From NCBI GenBank assembly GCA_023423715.1, contig JAFAFC010000034.1, forward strand, positions 62,001 to 126,000: 64,000 bases of DNA. Reading direction: 5' to 3'. The DNA is from Bacteroidota bacterium. GTDB taxonomy: Bacteria; Bacteroidota; Bacteroidia; Flavobacteriales; Weeksellaceae. Under the pieces are notes generated by a model. It was not told the origin of the DNA, made no database searches, and saw only the letters and a program-made list of their open reading frames with translations. The position numbers and the translations under genes are program-made. The number at the start of each line of letters is the position of its first letter. The first letter of the stretch is position 1. Positions 26,492-35,736 of this stretch are shown one piece after another.

Positions 26492-28966
26492 TTATTTAGG
26501 GTCTAAAGCTTGATTAATACGGAAAACTAGATCTTCATTATGATATCTCGTTGCCATATCACCTGAATTGGATTTGGAATCCAAATTCTTTTTAATTTGA
26601 TTTAAGTTTCCTCTTACAAAAGCAGTAACGTCAGATTTATCGGTTTTATTTCCTAAAAGTTTAATTTGGGTATCAACATAATTACGTTGTAAGTTTCGAG
26701 AATATACATCGGCATTTGAGTTGGTAAATATTGCCCCATTCAAATCCTGCATGTATTCAATTAAACCGTACGCTTTCTTGTCGATAGATTCCATTTCATA
26801 TAAACTTTGAAGAACCATTGGGTTTAAAATTCGCATTAAAACTCCTGATTGCAAATCTTCAACTGTTTTTACCGGCGTTTTCCCAGTTTTCTCAAAAATA
26901 GAATCTTTTAATAACCATTTAGGCGTTGTGAAAACCTGATCTTGTAAAAATTTCAAGGCTTCTTTCTGATCTTTTTTAGCTACAGCTTCATAAACAGCAC
27001 CCGATTGTTCTGCCGTTTTTGGACTTTCCGTTTGTCCACCAATATATTTGGAAACGTGCCCCAAATAGCGTTTGAACTGACCAACAACTTGATCGTACAT
27101 GGTCTCCAAATTTCTATAATCTTCGTTTGGCGTCGCCGTCCAATCTTCTAAATTATCGACAATTCGTTGAAGATTTTTCACACCATACGTACTTGCTACC
27201 ATGGCATTATCACCAACGGCTTCACTTTGCAAACGAGGATCTAAAGGATTGGATTCTGTTCCAAATAACAATCTAGGATTTTTTGTTTTGTTGATTATCC
27301 ATTTATTAAGATGTGCTTTTTCCGATTCAGGTGTTTTGAATTCTGGAAATCTTCTATAACCCCATTCAATTGCCCAATCATCATAATCACCAATTCTCGG
27401 CATGATTCCTTTTTCAGTCACTTTATCTTCAGGTTGCGCCACATAGTTGAAACGCGCATAATCCATAATGGAAGGCGTATGTCCGTTTTGCTCTAACCAT
27501 TTACGGTCACGAAGTTTTTCTACAGGAACCGTTGCACTTGAAATAAAGTTATGTCGAAGTCCTAAAGTGTGCCCTACTTCATGCGAAGAAACGAAACGAA
27601 TCAATTCCCCCATCAACTTATCATCAAACTCCATTTTACGTGCGTTAGGATCGTTTGGTGATGCTTGAACGAAATACCAGTTTCTCAACAATTGCATCAC
27701 ATTGTGATACCAGTTGATATGACTTTCCATAATTTCACCCGTTCTAGGATCCGAGATTGATGGTCCTGAAGCATTAGGAACATCCGATGGCTTATAAACA
27801 ATAGCTGAATAACGAGCATCTTCTAAGCTCCAATCTTTATCCACTTTTGGATCTGGAAGTTTTGCATAAATAGCATTTTTGAATCCAGCTTTTTCAAAAG
27901 CTTGTTGCCAATCATTAACTCCTTGAATTAAATACGGAACCCACTTCTTAGGTGTTGCTGGATCAATATAGAAAACAATAGGTTTTGCTGGCTCTACCAA
28001 TTCTCCTTTTTTATACTTTTCAGCATCTTGAGGTTTTGGCTCCAATCTCCAACGTTTCACTAAAGAAACACGCTTTACACCTTGAGGATCAGCATCAAAA
28101 TCGGTATAACCAACTGTGAAATATCCAACTCGAGGATCGTAAAAACGAGGTTGCATTTTGTTGTCTGGGAGCATCACAAACGATGAGTTGATTTCCACCG
28201 TATGATTTCCGCTCACTTTTGGAGTTGGACGACCAGGAATTGCTGGCGTTGTAGGTGTTCCCAACGTTCTAGCAAACGTTTTTGTTGTGTTAATTTCAAT
28301 ATTTGTTGGGAAGGATTTCACATAATTAACAAATGATTTGTCTTTCTGGAAATTTCCAACCTTAAAATTATCTTTTACTTGAGTAGAAAACGAAACCAAT
28401 TCGCTATCACCATTAATCATCTCGGTAATATCAATAACGGATGATTTCTTTTTGTCGCCATAAGCTTTAACATCAAATGACATTAAAATTGGCTGAACAT
28501 TATTACGAGTCACGGAATTGTACATATCCGACGTAGAATCCTTGGCGTAATCTACAAACGAAATAGAACGCATTAAGATTTTATCTTTTGGACCTTTCTC
28601 AAAAGCGATCACGTTCTGCCCGATTTGATCCCCAGCGTAGCCCGTAGTTCCTGTTCTCATTCCCGCTGCTGCTTTGGTAAGACGTGTTACCATCAAGAAT
28701 TCCTTTTTCAACATTTGATCAGGAATTTCAAAATAGTATTTATCATCTACTTTATGAACCGTAAAAACCCCATCATCAGACACTGCTTTGGCAGTGATTA
28801 CATCTTTAAAAGGTTTTACACCACCAGCTGGTTTCTTTGCGGGTTCGTCTTTTTTAGCAACTTCAGCCTCTTTCGTTACCGCTGTTGAATCTTTAACCTG
28901 CCCATACAAGTTTGGCTGATTGTAAAAAATAACGGCTACCAAGAGCGCTACGGAGAATTTCTTCAT
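26492..28966 (-). CDS. Secreted zinc-dependent metalloprotease (DUF5117/DUF5118 type)
   Basis: An 824-residue secreted protein with a signal peptide ending near YGQ23, then a Lys/Ala/Pro-rich linker (to about 50). DUF5118- and DUF5117-like regions fill about 50-310. The catalytic core carries SSHEVGHTLGLRHNF, giving His462, Glu463, His466 and His472, the extended HExxHxxGxxH metzincin motif. A DUF4953-like region follows to the end. It probably cleaves proteins in the periplasm or outside. It lies between rlmD (40 bases upstream) and the DUF6452 gene (7 bases downstream), so it may be co-transcribed with either. Substrate unknown. Confidence 0.9.
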   Translation of the reverse strand: MKKFSVALLVAVIFYNQPNLYGQVKDSTAVTKEAEVAKKDEPAKKPAGGVKPFKDVITAKAVSDDGVFTVHKVDDKYYFEIPDQMLKKEFLMVTRLTKAAAGMRTGTTGYAGDQIGQNVIAFEKGPKDKILMRSISFVDYAKDSTSDMYNSVTRNNVQPILMSFDVKAYGDKKKSSVIDITEMINGDSELVSFSTQVKDNFKVGNFQKDKSFVNYVKSFPTNIEINTTKTFARTLGTPTTPAIPGRPTPKVSGNHTVEINSSFVMLPDNKMQPRFYDPRVGYFTVGYTDFDADPQGVKRVSLVKRWRLEPKPQDAEKYKKGELVEPAKPIVFYIDPATPKKWVPYLIQGVNDWQQAFEKAGFKNAIYAKLPDPKVDKDWSLEDARYSAIVYKPSDVPNASGPSISDPRTGEIMESHINWYHNVMQLLRNWYFVQASPNDPNARKMEFDDKLMGELIRFVSSHEVGHTLGLRHNFISSATVPVEKLRDRKWLEQNGHTPSIMDYARFNYVAQPEDKVTEKGIMPRIGDYDDWAIEWGYRRFPEFKTPESEKAHLNKWIINKTKNPRLLFGTESNPLDPRLQSEAVGDNAMVASTYGVKNLQRIVDNLEDWTATPNEDYRNLETMYDQVVGQFKRYLGHVSKYIGGQTESPKTAEQSGAVYEAVAKKDQKEALKFLQDQVFTTPKWLLKDSIFEKTGKTPVKTVEDLQSGVLMRILNPMVLQSLYEMESIDKKAYGLIEYMQDLNGAIFTNSNADVYSRNLQRNYVDTQIKLLGNKTDKSDVTAFVRGNLNQIKKNLDSKSNSGDMATRYHNEDLVFRINQALDPK

Positions 28967-29005
28967 TTCTTATTCTGTTAAATTTGATTATTCTCCCAAA
29001 TTTAT

Positions 29006-30406
29006 CTATTTCTTTTTTAATAATGCAATATTTTCCACATGATGTGTCTGCGGAAACATATCTACAGGAAGAATTTTCACCACTTCATAAGCATCTTTCA
29101 TCAAAGCGATGTCCCGAGCTTGGGTTGCCGAATTACAACTTACGTAAACGATACGCTCTGGAGCCAATTTTAAAATCTGCTCAACGACTTTCTGATGCAT
29201 TCCATCACGAGGTGGATCGGTGATTAAAACATCTGCTTTTGGATGATTTTGAAGAAATTCTTCGGTGAAAACTTCTTTCATATCTCCACAGTAGAACGTT
29301 GTATTCTCTAAACCGTTCAATTTAGCATGCGCAATCGCTGCATCAATCGCCTCTTGAACCGATTCAATTCCAATAACGTGTTTTGCATTTCGAGCCACGT
29401 ATTGTGCGATCGTTCCCGTTCCCGTATATAAATCATACACAACTTCATCACCTTTCAAATCAGCAAATTCTAACGTTTTACGATATAATTCTAATGCTTG
29501 GTCGTAATTGGTTTGAAAGAAAGATTTTGGACCAATTTTAAATTGAAGTCCATCCATTTCTTCCATTAAGAATCCACCTCCAAAATACACTTGAATATCC
29601 AAATCATAAATAGAATCATTCGGTTTTGGGTTGATTGCATACACCAACGTTTTGATTTGTGGGAACTCATTCAACAAGAAATCAAACAATAATTTTTGAT
29701 TTTCTGGCTCTTCACGGAACAGTTGGAAAAGGACCATCCATTCTCCTTTGGAATTTTGACGCATCATCAATGTTCTTAAAAATCCATCTTGGTTACGAAC
29801 ATCAAAAAAGTCCATTTTATTTTCACTTGCGAATTTCTTCACCGCCAATCGAATAGCATTCGAAGGGTCTTCTTGCAAGTGGCATTCTTTAAGATCAAGA
29901 ATCTTGCTCCACATTCCTGGAATATGGAATCCAAGCGCGTTACGGTCTGTAAAATCCGAAGCCGAATCAATCTCATCTTGAGTCAACCAACGAGAATCCG
30001 AAAACGAAAACTCCATTTTATTACGATAGAAATACTGCTGCTTGGCACCTAAAATGGGCATCAAATCAAAGGAATCAACGCCGCCAATTCGTTTGATGTT
30101 ATTCACCACCTCATCTTGTTTGAAGAAAAGCTGTTTGTCATAACTCATACTTTGCCATTTGCAACCTCCGCAAACCCCAAAATGAATACATTTTGGCTCT
30201 ACTCGATCTTCAGAAGGTTCTAAAAGTTCAGCAACATCACCTTCAACATATTTGGATTTGGACTTCTTCACACGAACGTTCACCAAATCCCCTGGAATTG
30301 CTCCGGTAACCAAAACGGTTTTCCCTTCTTCGGTTTTCCCAATTGCAACTCCTTTAGCACCCGCTGCAAACAAGCGTATATTTTGTAGTATTTTGTTTTT
30401 CTTCAT
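29006..30406 (-). CDS. rlmD: 23S rRNA (uracil-5-)-methyltransferase RlmD
   Basis: A 466-residue SAM-dependent methyltransferase modifying a uracil of 23S rRNA. An N-terminal TRAM domain (KTVLVTGAIPGDLVNVRVKK) is followed by iron-sulphur Cys residues in CIHFGVCGGCKWQ. The SAM fold includes VYDLYTGTGTIAQYVA and the catalytic centre VYVSCNSATQARD, with ITDPPRDG before it. Length is normal. In the bacteria where the DUF6452-DUF6048 pair is known it commonly follows this gene. RlmCD-type dual specificity cannot be ruled out from sequence. Confidence 0.93.
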   Translation of the reverse strand: MKKNKILQNIRLFAAGAKGVAIGKTEEGKTVLVTGAIPGDLVNVRVKKSKSKYVEGDVAELLEPSEDRVEPKCIHFGVCGGCKWQSMSYDKQLFFKQDEVVNNIKRIGGVDSFDLMPILGAKQQYFYRNKMEFSFSDSRWLTQDEIDSASDFTDRNALGFHIPGMWSKILDLKECHLQEDPSNAIRLAVKKFASENKMDFFDVRNQDGFLRTLMMRQNSKGEWMVLFQLFREEPENQKLLFDFLLNEFPQIKTLVYAINPKPNDSIYDLDIQVYFGGGFLMEEMDGLQFKIGPKSFFQTNYDQALELYRKTLEFADLKGDEVVYDLYTGTGTIAQYVARNAKHVIGIESVQEAIDAAIAHAKLNGLENTTFYCGDMKEVFTEEFLQNHPKADVLITDPPRDGMHQKVVEQILKLAPERIVYVSCNSATQARDIALMKDAYEVVKILPVDMFPQTHHVENIALLKKK

Positions 30407-30419
30407 TTCCTATCTATGA

Positions 30420-30444
30420 TGAAAAACGGGCTTTCGCCCGTTTC
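30420..30444 (-). terminator. Terminator of the thioredoxin-fold lipoprotein gene
   Basis: AAACGGGC-GAAA-GCCCGTTT on the minus strand, followed by TTCATCAT, lies 24 bases after the stop at 30468 and just before rlmD. The T-tail is short. Confidence 0.65.
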
Positions 30445-30467
30445 AGTAGTTTATATTTGTCTTAAAA

Positions 30468-31976
30468 TTATTTTGCGTGAGCAGAATCAGCAGGCGTTTC
30501 TACGGGCATTTGCATTTGTGGAGGCATTTGCGTTTGCACTTGTGGCGCTTTCAATCCGCTTACCTTGTCCATTGTGTTTACAAATTCTTCTTCTCCTAGA
30601 TTGTAGAATTGTCTTCCAACCATTTTACCATCTTTATCTAAAATAATAAAACTTGGAACTTTAAATGCGTACAATCCGAAGTTTTTAGCATCTTCCGAAT
30701 TAATCCCTCCCTGAATCCAATAGTTGCTTCCTGGGAATCCTTTGAACATCGTGCTGCTTGTTTTCTTGAATTGTTCTTGTGTATCATCAATATTCACCAA
30801 TGCAAAGTTCATTTTTGATTTGTAGAAATTTGCAATTTCATTAACCACAGGGACTGTTGACATAGAAATATTTGGACTGTATGATGCGTAGAACATCACC
30901 AATGTTGGTTTTCCTTTCAATTCAGAAAGGTTGGTTTTCTTACCTGTTGCATCTTCTAATCTCAAATTAGGAATTGTTCCTTCTTTGTGACCCATCAATA
31001 CTTTTTGAAGATTCAAAACGTCTTTTTTAACGTTTGCATCCGAGATATTTTGCTCAATTAATTTCGTGATTTTATCGTAATCTTTTACGTTATTGTAGTT
31101 GATATCCGACTGAGCAACAACGTACGCATACAAATAATCTTTAGCTAATGGCGAAAGGTCTTTCTTTGTTTTAAGAAACTCTGCAAAAATCTCTGACATT
31201 AATGGTCTTTTGGTTGGATCTTGCATTTTCGGCGTTGCAAATTGTTGGAATTCACCATTCAATTTTCCTAAGATATACTCTCTGTACACAGGAATCTCAC
31301 GAATCATTTCGTTTTCATCCTTAATTAATTCTTTCTTCACCTTGTTGAAGTTTTCTGAAACTTTGAAGCTTGCATTCCCAGTCATCATTCCGTGGTTTTG
31401 CTCAAACGCATCCAAAAGTCCTAATAACTTCGCTCTCATATCCAATTTCTTGAAATTCACCGCTTCAGAATCAGCGCTAAATTTTTCAGCTTGCTTATCA
31501 ACTTCTTTCAATAAATCTGCTTCAACTTTTTGGAAATCTTTAATAAATTCAGGTTCTTTTTTATTCAACAAAGCTTCCATTTGAATTTTCTTCGCATAGT
31601 CTTCAAATCCTTTGTCTGCCGCTTTCAAAAAGTCGTTATTTGCTTTTCCATCCCCTGTAATCACATATTCTGACGGGAATGTAGCTGCGTCACCCGAAAT
31701 ATTTAATGATTGTCCTTTCTTAAGAAAAATCATCGCCATATTGTTTCCGTATGTAATTAAATACATTCCTGTTTTTGGCGACTCGAAAGAACCTTGGAAC
31801 TCTCCTTTATCATTAACACCTAAATTTGCTAATGGCAATGTCGCAACACCTGAAGCCTCGATAAACTCAACACGAGCCAGTGGATTTGCATTAGCTATTT
31901 TTCCTTTTACTTCAATGTTCTTCGTACACGAAACCGCTAAAACAGCGAATAAAAGCATTAAAAAAAACTTTTTCAT
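30468..31976 (-). CDS. TlpA-like thioredoxin-fold lipoprotein lacking the CxxC motif
   Basis: A 502-residue lipoprotein: lipobox AVSC puts the lipid on Cys17. Residues 20-110 form a DUF4369-like beta domain, 110-330 are helical, and 335-475 are a thioredoxin/TlpA-like domain. The redox site is missing: where TlpA has WCxxC, this protein reads FYASYSPNIS at 362-371, and Cys17 is the only Cys in the whole protein. The cis-Pro loop (KVPSFIILDKDGK, Pro441) and NIDD are kept, so the fold is probably intact. It cannot be a disulphide reductase and is more likely a binding or structural protein. A low-complexity Gln/Met/Pro tail ends it. Periplasmic face of a membrane. Confidence 0.88.
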   Translation of the reverse strand: MKKFFLMLLFAVLAVSCTKNIEVKGKIANANPLARVEFIEASGVATLPLANLGVNDKGEFQGSFESPKTGMYLITYGNNMAMIFLKKGQSLNISGDAATFPSEYVITGDGKANNDFLKAADKGFEDYAKKIQMEALLNKKEPEFIKDFQKVEADLLKEVDKQAEKFSADSEAVNFKKLDMRAKLLGLLDAFEQNHGMMTGNASFKVSENFNKVKKELIKDENEMIREIPVYREYILGKLNGEFQQFATPKMQDPTKRPLMSEIFAEFLKTKKDLSPLAKDYLYAYVVAQSDINYNNVKDYDKITKLIEQNISDANVKKDVLNLQKVLMGHKEGTIPNLRLEDATGKKTNLSELKGKPTLVMFYASYSPNISMSTVPVVNEIANFYKSKMNFALVNIDDTQEQFKKTSSTMFKGFPGSNYWIQGGINSEDAKNFGLYAFKVPSFIILDKDGKMVGRQFYNLGEEEFVNTMDKVSGLKAPQVQTQMPPQMQMPVETPADSAHAK

Positions 31977-32057
31977 TTTATGATTTTAAAATTTGAGCAA
32001 AAATAAGGCTTTCAACCAATTGAAAGCGATTTTTTATTGTTATTTATGATTTTTTAT

Positions 32058-32091
32058 AAAAAACTTCGTCTCCCGAGTTGGAAGACGAAGT
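32058..32091 (-). terminator. Terminator of the sdhCAB operon
   Basis: On the minus strand ACTTCGTCT and AGACGAAGT pair around an 11-base loop and are followed by TTTTTT, 18 bases after sdhB. Confidence 0.85.
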
Positions 32092-32108
32092 ATCAGTATG
32101 TATTTCTA

Positions 32109-32876
32109 CTATTTTTTATCTAATGAAGCAGTAAGAAACTCACGATTCATACGAGCGATGTTTTCTAGAGAAATTCCTTTCGGACATTCAATCTCACAAG
32201 CTCCCGTGTTTGAACAGTTACCGAATCCTTCTTCATCCATAGCCTCAACCATGTTCAGAACTCGACGTTTTGCTTCAACTTGTCCTTGTGGTAATAATGC
32301 GTATTGAGAAACTTTAGCACCAACGAAAAGCATTGCTGATCCGTTTTTACAAGTCGCTACACACGCTCCACATCCGATACATGCTGCTGCATCCATCGCG
32401 CGGTCCGCATCTTCTTTAGGAACAAGAATCGTGTTTGCATCAGTCGTTCTACCAGATGTGTTTACGGAAATAAATCCTCCCGCAGCCATAATTCTGTCGA
32501 ACGCACTTCTATCAACCACTAAGTCCTTGATAACTGGGAAAGCTGCTGATCTCCAAGGTTCAATCGTAATGGTTTCTCCATCTTTGAACATTCTCATGTG
32601 CAACTGACACGTTGTGATTCCTGTATCTGGACCGTGCGCTCTACCATTGATGTAAAGAGAACACATACCGCAAATACCTTCACGACAGTCGTGATCAAAA
32701 GCTACTGGCTCTTTTCCTTCGTTAATCAAATTTTCGTTTAGGATATCCAACATTTCTAAGAATGAAGAGTCTGTAGAAACATCGGAAATTTTATAAACTT
32801 CAAATTGACCTTTTGATTTATTATTTTTCTGTCTCCAAATTTTCAGAGTCAGATTAAGTCCTTTTTTTGTACTCAT
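32109..32876 (-). CDS. sdhB: Succinate dehydrogenase/fumarate reductase iron-sulphur subunit
   Basis: A 255-residue subunit that relays electrons from SdhA flavin to the membrane subunit. The 2Fe-2S site is in DCREGICGMCSLYINGR near residues 63-79. The later clusters use CIGCGACVATC near 148-158 and CSNTGACEIECPKGIS near 205-220. It is the last gene of sdhCAB, 22 bases after sdhA, and precedes a strong terminator. Sequence fits the menaquinone-linked, class B type of Bacteroidota. Direction (succinate oxidation or fumarate reduction) cannot be decided by sequence. Confidence 0.96.
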   Translation of the reverse strand: MSTKKGLNLTLKIWRQKNNKSKGQFEVYKISDVSTDSSFLEMLDILNENLINEGKEPVAFDHDCREGICGMCSLYINGRAHGPDTGITTCQLHMRMFKDGETITIEPWRSAAFPVIKDLVVDRSAFDRIMAAGGFISVNTSGRTTDANTILVPKEDADRAMDAAACIGCGACVATCKNGSAMLFVGAKVSQYALLPQGQVEAKRRVLNMVEAMDEEGFGNCSNTGACEIECPKGISLENIARMNREFLTASLDKK

Positions 32877-32898
32877 TTTTCTTTACTGTTTTTGGAGA

Positions 32899-34911
32899 TT
32901 ACTTATAACTTCTTGTTTTCACTTCGATGTTGTCATAAACCAAGTCTTCTTTATGAAGAACCTCTTTATTAATGTCCGCTCCTTCATACTGCCAAGCTGC
33001 AACATATTTATAGTTTACGTCATCTCTTTCTGCTTCTCCATCTGGAGTCGAGTGATCTTCACGGAAGTGACCTCCACAAGATTCATTTCTGTGTAATGCA
33101 TCCATAGCCATCAACTGACCAAGCTCCATAAAATCTGCAACACGGAATGCTTTTTCCAATTCGGTATTCATTCCATCTGCATCACCTGGAACTTTAACGT
33201 TCTTCCAGAATTCTGCACGTAATTCTTCAATCTCCTTAATCGCTTCACGAAGACCTTCAGGTGTTCTTCCCATACCAACTTTGTTCCACATAATGTGACC
33301 CAATTCTTTATGGAAATGATCTACTGAATGTGTTCCGTTATTATTCAGGAAGAATTTGATTTTTTCTTGAATTCCAGCTTCAGCTTGATTGAACGCTTCC
33401 GAATCTGTTGGGATTGTTCCGGTTCTAATATCAGCTGAAAGGTAATCTGCAATCGTGTAAGGAAGTACGAAGTATCCGTCTGCCAAACCTTGCATTAATG
33501 CAGAAGCACCCAATCTGTTTGCACCGTGATCTGAGAAGTTAGCTTCACCGATTACGAAACATCCAGGAATGGTAGACTGCAAGTTATAATCAACCCAAAC
33601 ACCTCCCATGGTATAGTGAACTGCTGGATAAATTTTCATTGGTGTTTTGTATGGATCATCCGCTGTAATCTTCTCATACATTTGGAATAAGTTACCATAC
33701 TTTTCTTCAACCCACGCTTTTCCAAGATCGTAAAGTTGTTTATCCGAAGGATTGTGAATGTGTTTTTCAATCGCAGCTTCACGTCCTTTTTTCATAATTT
33801 CTGTAGAGAAATCTAGGAAAACACCTTCTTTTGTTAAGTTATTTTCAATTCCGAAACCAGCGTCACATCTTTCTTTTGCTGCTCTAGAAGCTACGTCACG
33901 TGGCACTAAGTTACCGAAGGCTGGATATCTTCTCTCCAAATAGTAATCTCTATCTTCTTCTTTGATGTTTTCAGGCTTCAACTTCCCTTCACGAACTGCT
34001 ACTGCATCTTCGATATTTTTAGGAACCCAAATTCTACCCGAGTTTCTTAACGATTCTGACATTAACGTCAATTTTGACTGCTGTGTTCCGTGAACTGGAA
34101 TACACGTTGGGTGAATCTGCACATAACAAGGATTTGCGAAATACGCTCCTTTTTTATGAATCTTCCAAGCTGCAGAAACGTTTGATCCCATCGCGTTTGT
34201 CGATAAGAAATAAACGTTACCGTAACCTCCTGAAGCAATAACAACTGCGTGAGCCGAATGTCTTTCAACTTCACCTGTTACAAGGTTTCTAGCGATAATA
34301 CCTCTCGCTTTTCCATCTACAAGAACGATATCCATCATTTCGTGACGGTTGTACATTTTGATACGCCCTTTCCCGATCTGACGACTCATTGCTGAGTACG
34401 CTCCTAATAATAACTGTTGTCCTGTTTGACCTTTTGCGTAGAATGTTCTTTTTACCTGAACCCCACCAAATGATCTGTTATCTAACTGACCTCCGTAATC
34501 ACGTCCGAAAGGAACCCCTTGAGACACACATTGGTCAATAATATTTCCTGAAACTTCAGCTAAACGATATACGTTTGCTTCTCTTGCACGGTAATCTCCT
34601 CCTTTAATAGTATCGTAAAACAATCTATAAATGGAGTCACCGTCTCCTTGATAATTTTTCGCAGCGTTGATACCTCCTTGAGCCGCAATAGAGTGCGCTC
34701 TTCTTGGAGAATCTTGGTAGCAAAATGCCTTAACATTATATCCTTGCTCTGCTAAAGTCGCGGCAGCTGAACCACCAGCTAATCCTGTACCTACAACAAT
34801 AATATCAATCTTATCTCTGTTGTTTGGTGCAACAAGGTTCATATGATCTTTATGATTATTCCATTTGTCCTTAAGAGGTCCAGCAGGAATTTTATTATCT
34901 AACTTACTCAT
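32899..34911 (-). CDS. sdhA: Succinate dehydrogenase/fumarate reductase flavoprotein subunit
   Basis: A 670-residue FAD-linked subunit oxidising succinate to fumarate in the TCA cycle. The dinucleotide motif is VGTGLAGGSAAATLAEQG near residue 41; the FAD-linking His is in AHSIAAQGGINAAKNYQGDGDS. The catalytic region shows HPTCIP and VHYTMGGVWVD, and the C-terminal FAD loop GANRLGASALMQGLADG is present. It is longer than proteobacterial SdhA (about 590), as is usual in class B enzymes. It sits 13 bases after sdhC and 22 before sdhB. Confidence 0.97.
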   Translation of the reverse strand: MSKLDNKIPAGPLKDKWNNHKDHMNLVAPNNRDKIDIIVVGTGLAGGSAAATLAEQGYNVKAFCYQDSPRRAHSIAAQGGINAAKNYQGDGDSIYRLFYDTIKGGDYRAREANVYRLAEVSGNIIDQCVSQGVPFGRDYGGQLDNRSFGGVQVKRTFYAKGQTGQQLLLGAYSAMSRQIGKGRIKMYNRHEMMDIVLVDGKARGIIARNLVTGEVERHSAHAVVIASGGYGNVYFLSTNAMGSNVSAAWKIHKKGAYFANPCYVQIHPTCIPVHGTQQSKLTLMSESLRNSGRIWVPKNIEDAVAVREGKLKPENIKEEDRDYYLERRYPAFGNLVPRDVASRAAKERCDAGFGIENNLTKEGVFLDFSTEIMKKGREAAIEKHIHNPSDKQLYDLGKAWVEEKYGNLFQMYEKITADDPYKTPMKIYPAVHYTMGGVWVDYNLQSTIPGCFVIGEANFSDHGANRLGASALMQGLADGYFVLPYTIADYLSADIRTGTIPTDSEAFNQAEAGIQEKIKFFLNNNGTHSVDHFHKELGHIMWNKVGMGRTPEGLREAIKEIEELRAEFWKNVKVPGDADGMNTELEKAFRVADFMELGQLMAMDALHRNESCGGHFREDHSTPDGEAERDDVNYKYVAAWQYEGADINKEVLHKEDLVYDNIEVKTRSYK

Positions 34912-34924
34912 CGTACTTTTGATA

Positions 34925-35593
34925 TTATTGAGTTACAAAATGAAAAATTGCTATAAAAATAAAACCTGCAGGAATTAAGATAGAATACCATCTTCCTAAA
35001 GCCATAATTACAGGTGTATATTTAGGATGTCTTGCTCCAATCGATTGGAAAGAGGATTGAAATCCGTGCGCTAAGTGTAACCCTAGCAATACGAAAGAAA
35101 TCACATAAAAAATAACTCTCCATAGATCTGCAAATTTATCATGTAGGTCTCCCCAGAAACGTGTTGTATCAGTGGAGTCTCCTAATCCTGGAGCATATTT
35201 ATATTGCATTTCATGTACCCAAAAATCGTACATGTGCAATCCTAAAAACGCCAAAATAACCAATCCAGAGATGATCATGTTACGAGAAACCCAGCTCGAA
35301 TTAGATGCAGCACCATTTGCCGCGTACTTTACTGGCCTCGCTTTGTTGTTTTTTGCTTCCAAAATAAAACCCATAATGAAGTGAAAAAACACTGCAAAAA
35401 TAAGGATAGGCTGCATTAGAAACTGTACCAACGGGTTGTACCCCATGAAGTACGACGCATCATTGAAGGCGCTTTGGCTAAATACCGATATCAAGTTTAC
35501 TGATAAGTGCATAACCAAAAATATCAGCAGGAACATTGCTGATAATGCCATTGCATATTTTCTACCGATTGTAGAACTAAAGAATCCTGACAT
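34925..35593 (-). CDS. sdhC: Succinate dehydrogenase cytochrome b subunit (class B)
   Basis: A 222-residue membrane anchor with about five hydrophobic segments (near 12-36, 58-77, 107-127, 155-176 and 195-217). Candidate haem ligands include His28 (LVMHLSVN), His67 (FFHFIMG), the His in LGLHMYDF and the His in LGLHLAHGF, matching the dihaem b558 type. It reduces menaquinone. First gene of sdhCAB, with a TAACTTTG box upstream. No separate sdhD is expected in this class. Confidence 0.93.
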   Translation of the reverse strand: MSGFFSSTIGRKYAMALSAMFLLIFLVMHLSVNLISVFSQSAFNDASYFMGYNPLVQFLMQPILIFAVFFHFIMGFILEAKNNKARPVKYAANGAASNSSWVSRNMIISGLVILAFLGLHMYDFWVHEMQYKYAPGLGDSTDTTRFWGDLHDKFADLWRVIFYVISFVLLGLHLAHGFQSSFQSIGARHPKYTPVIMALGRWYSILIPAGFIFIAIFHFVTQ

Positions 35594-35621
35594 AATTTTT
35601 CTTTAAAAAATTGATTTCGCA

Positions 35622-35629
35622 CAAAGTTA
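35622..35629 (-). promoter_or_regulatory. Putative -7 box for sdhCAB
   Basis: TAACTTTG on the minus strand is an exact TAnnTTTG match 28 bases before the sdhC start. Confidence 0.55.
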
Positions 35630-35736
35630 GACAATGTTAAAGACTCTTAAAAATGAGAATCCTCACAATTTGCTAGTTTATAACTTTTCTAAATAAGAAA
35701 GGTAGGCATCATTCCTATTTATCATAATATTTAGTT

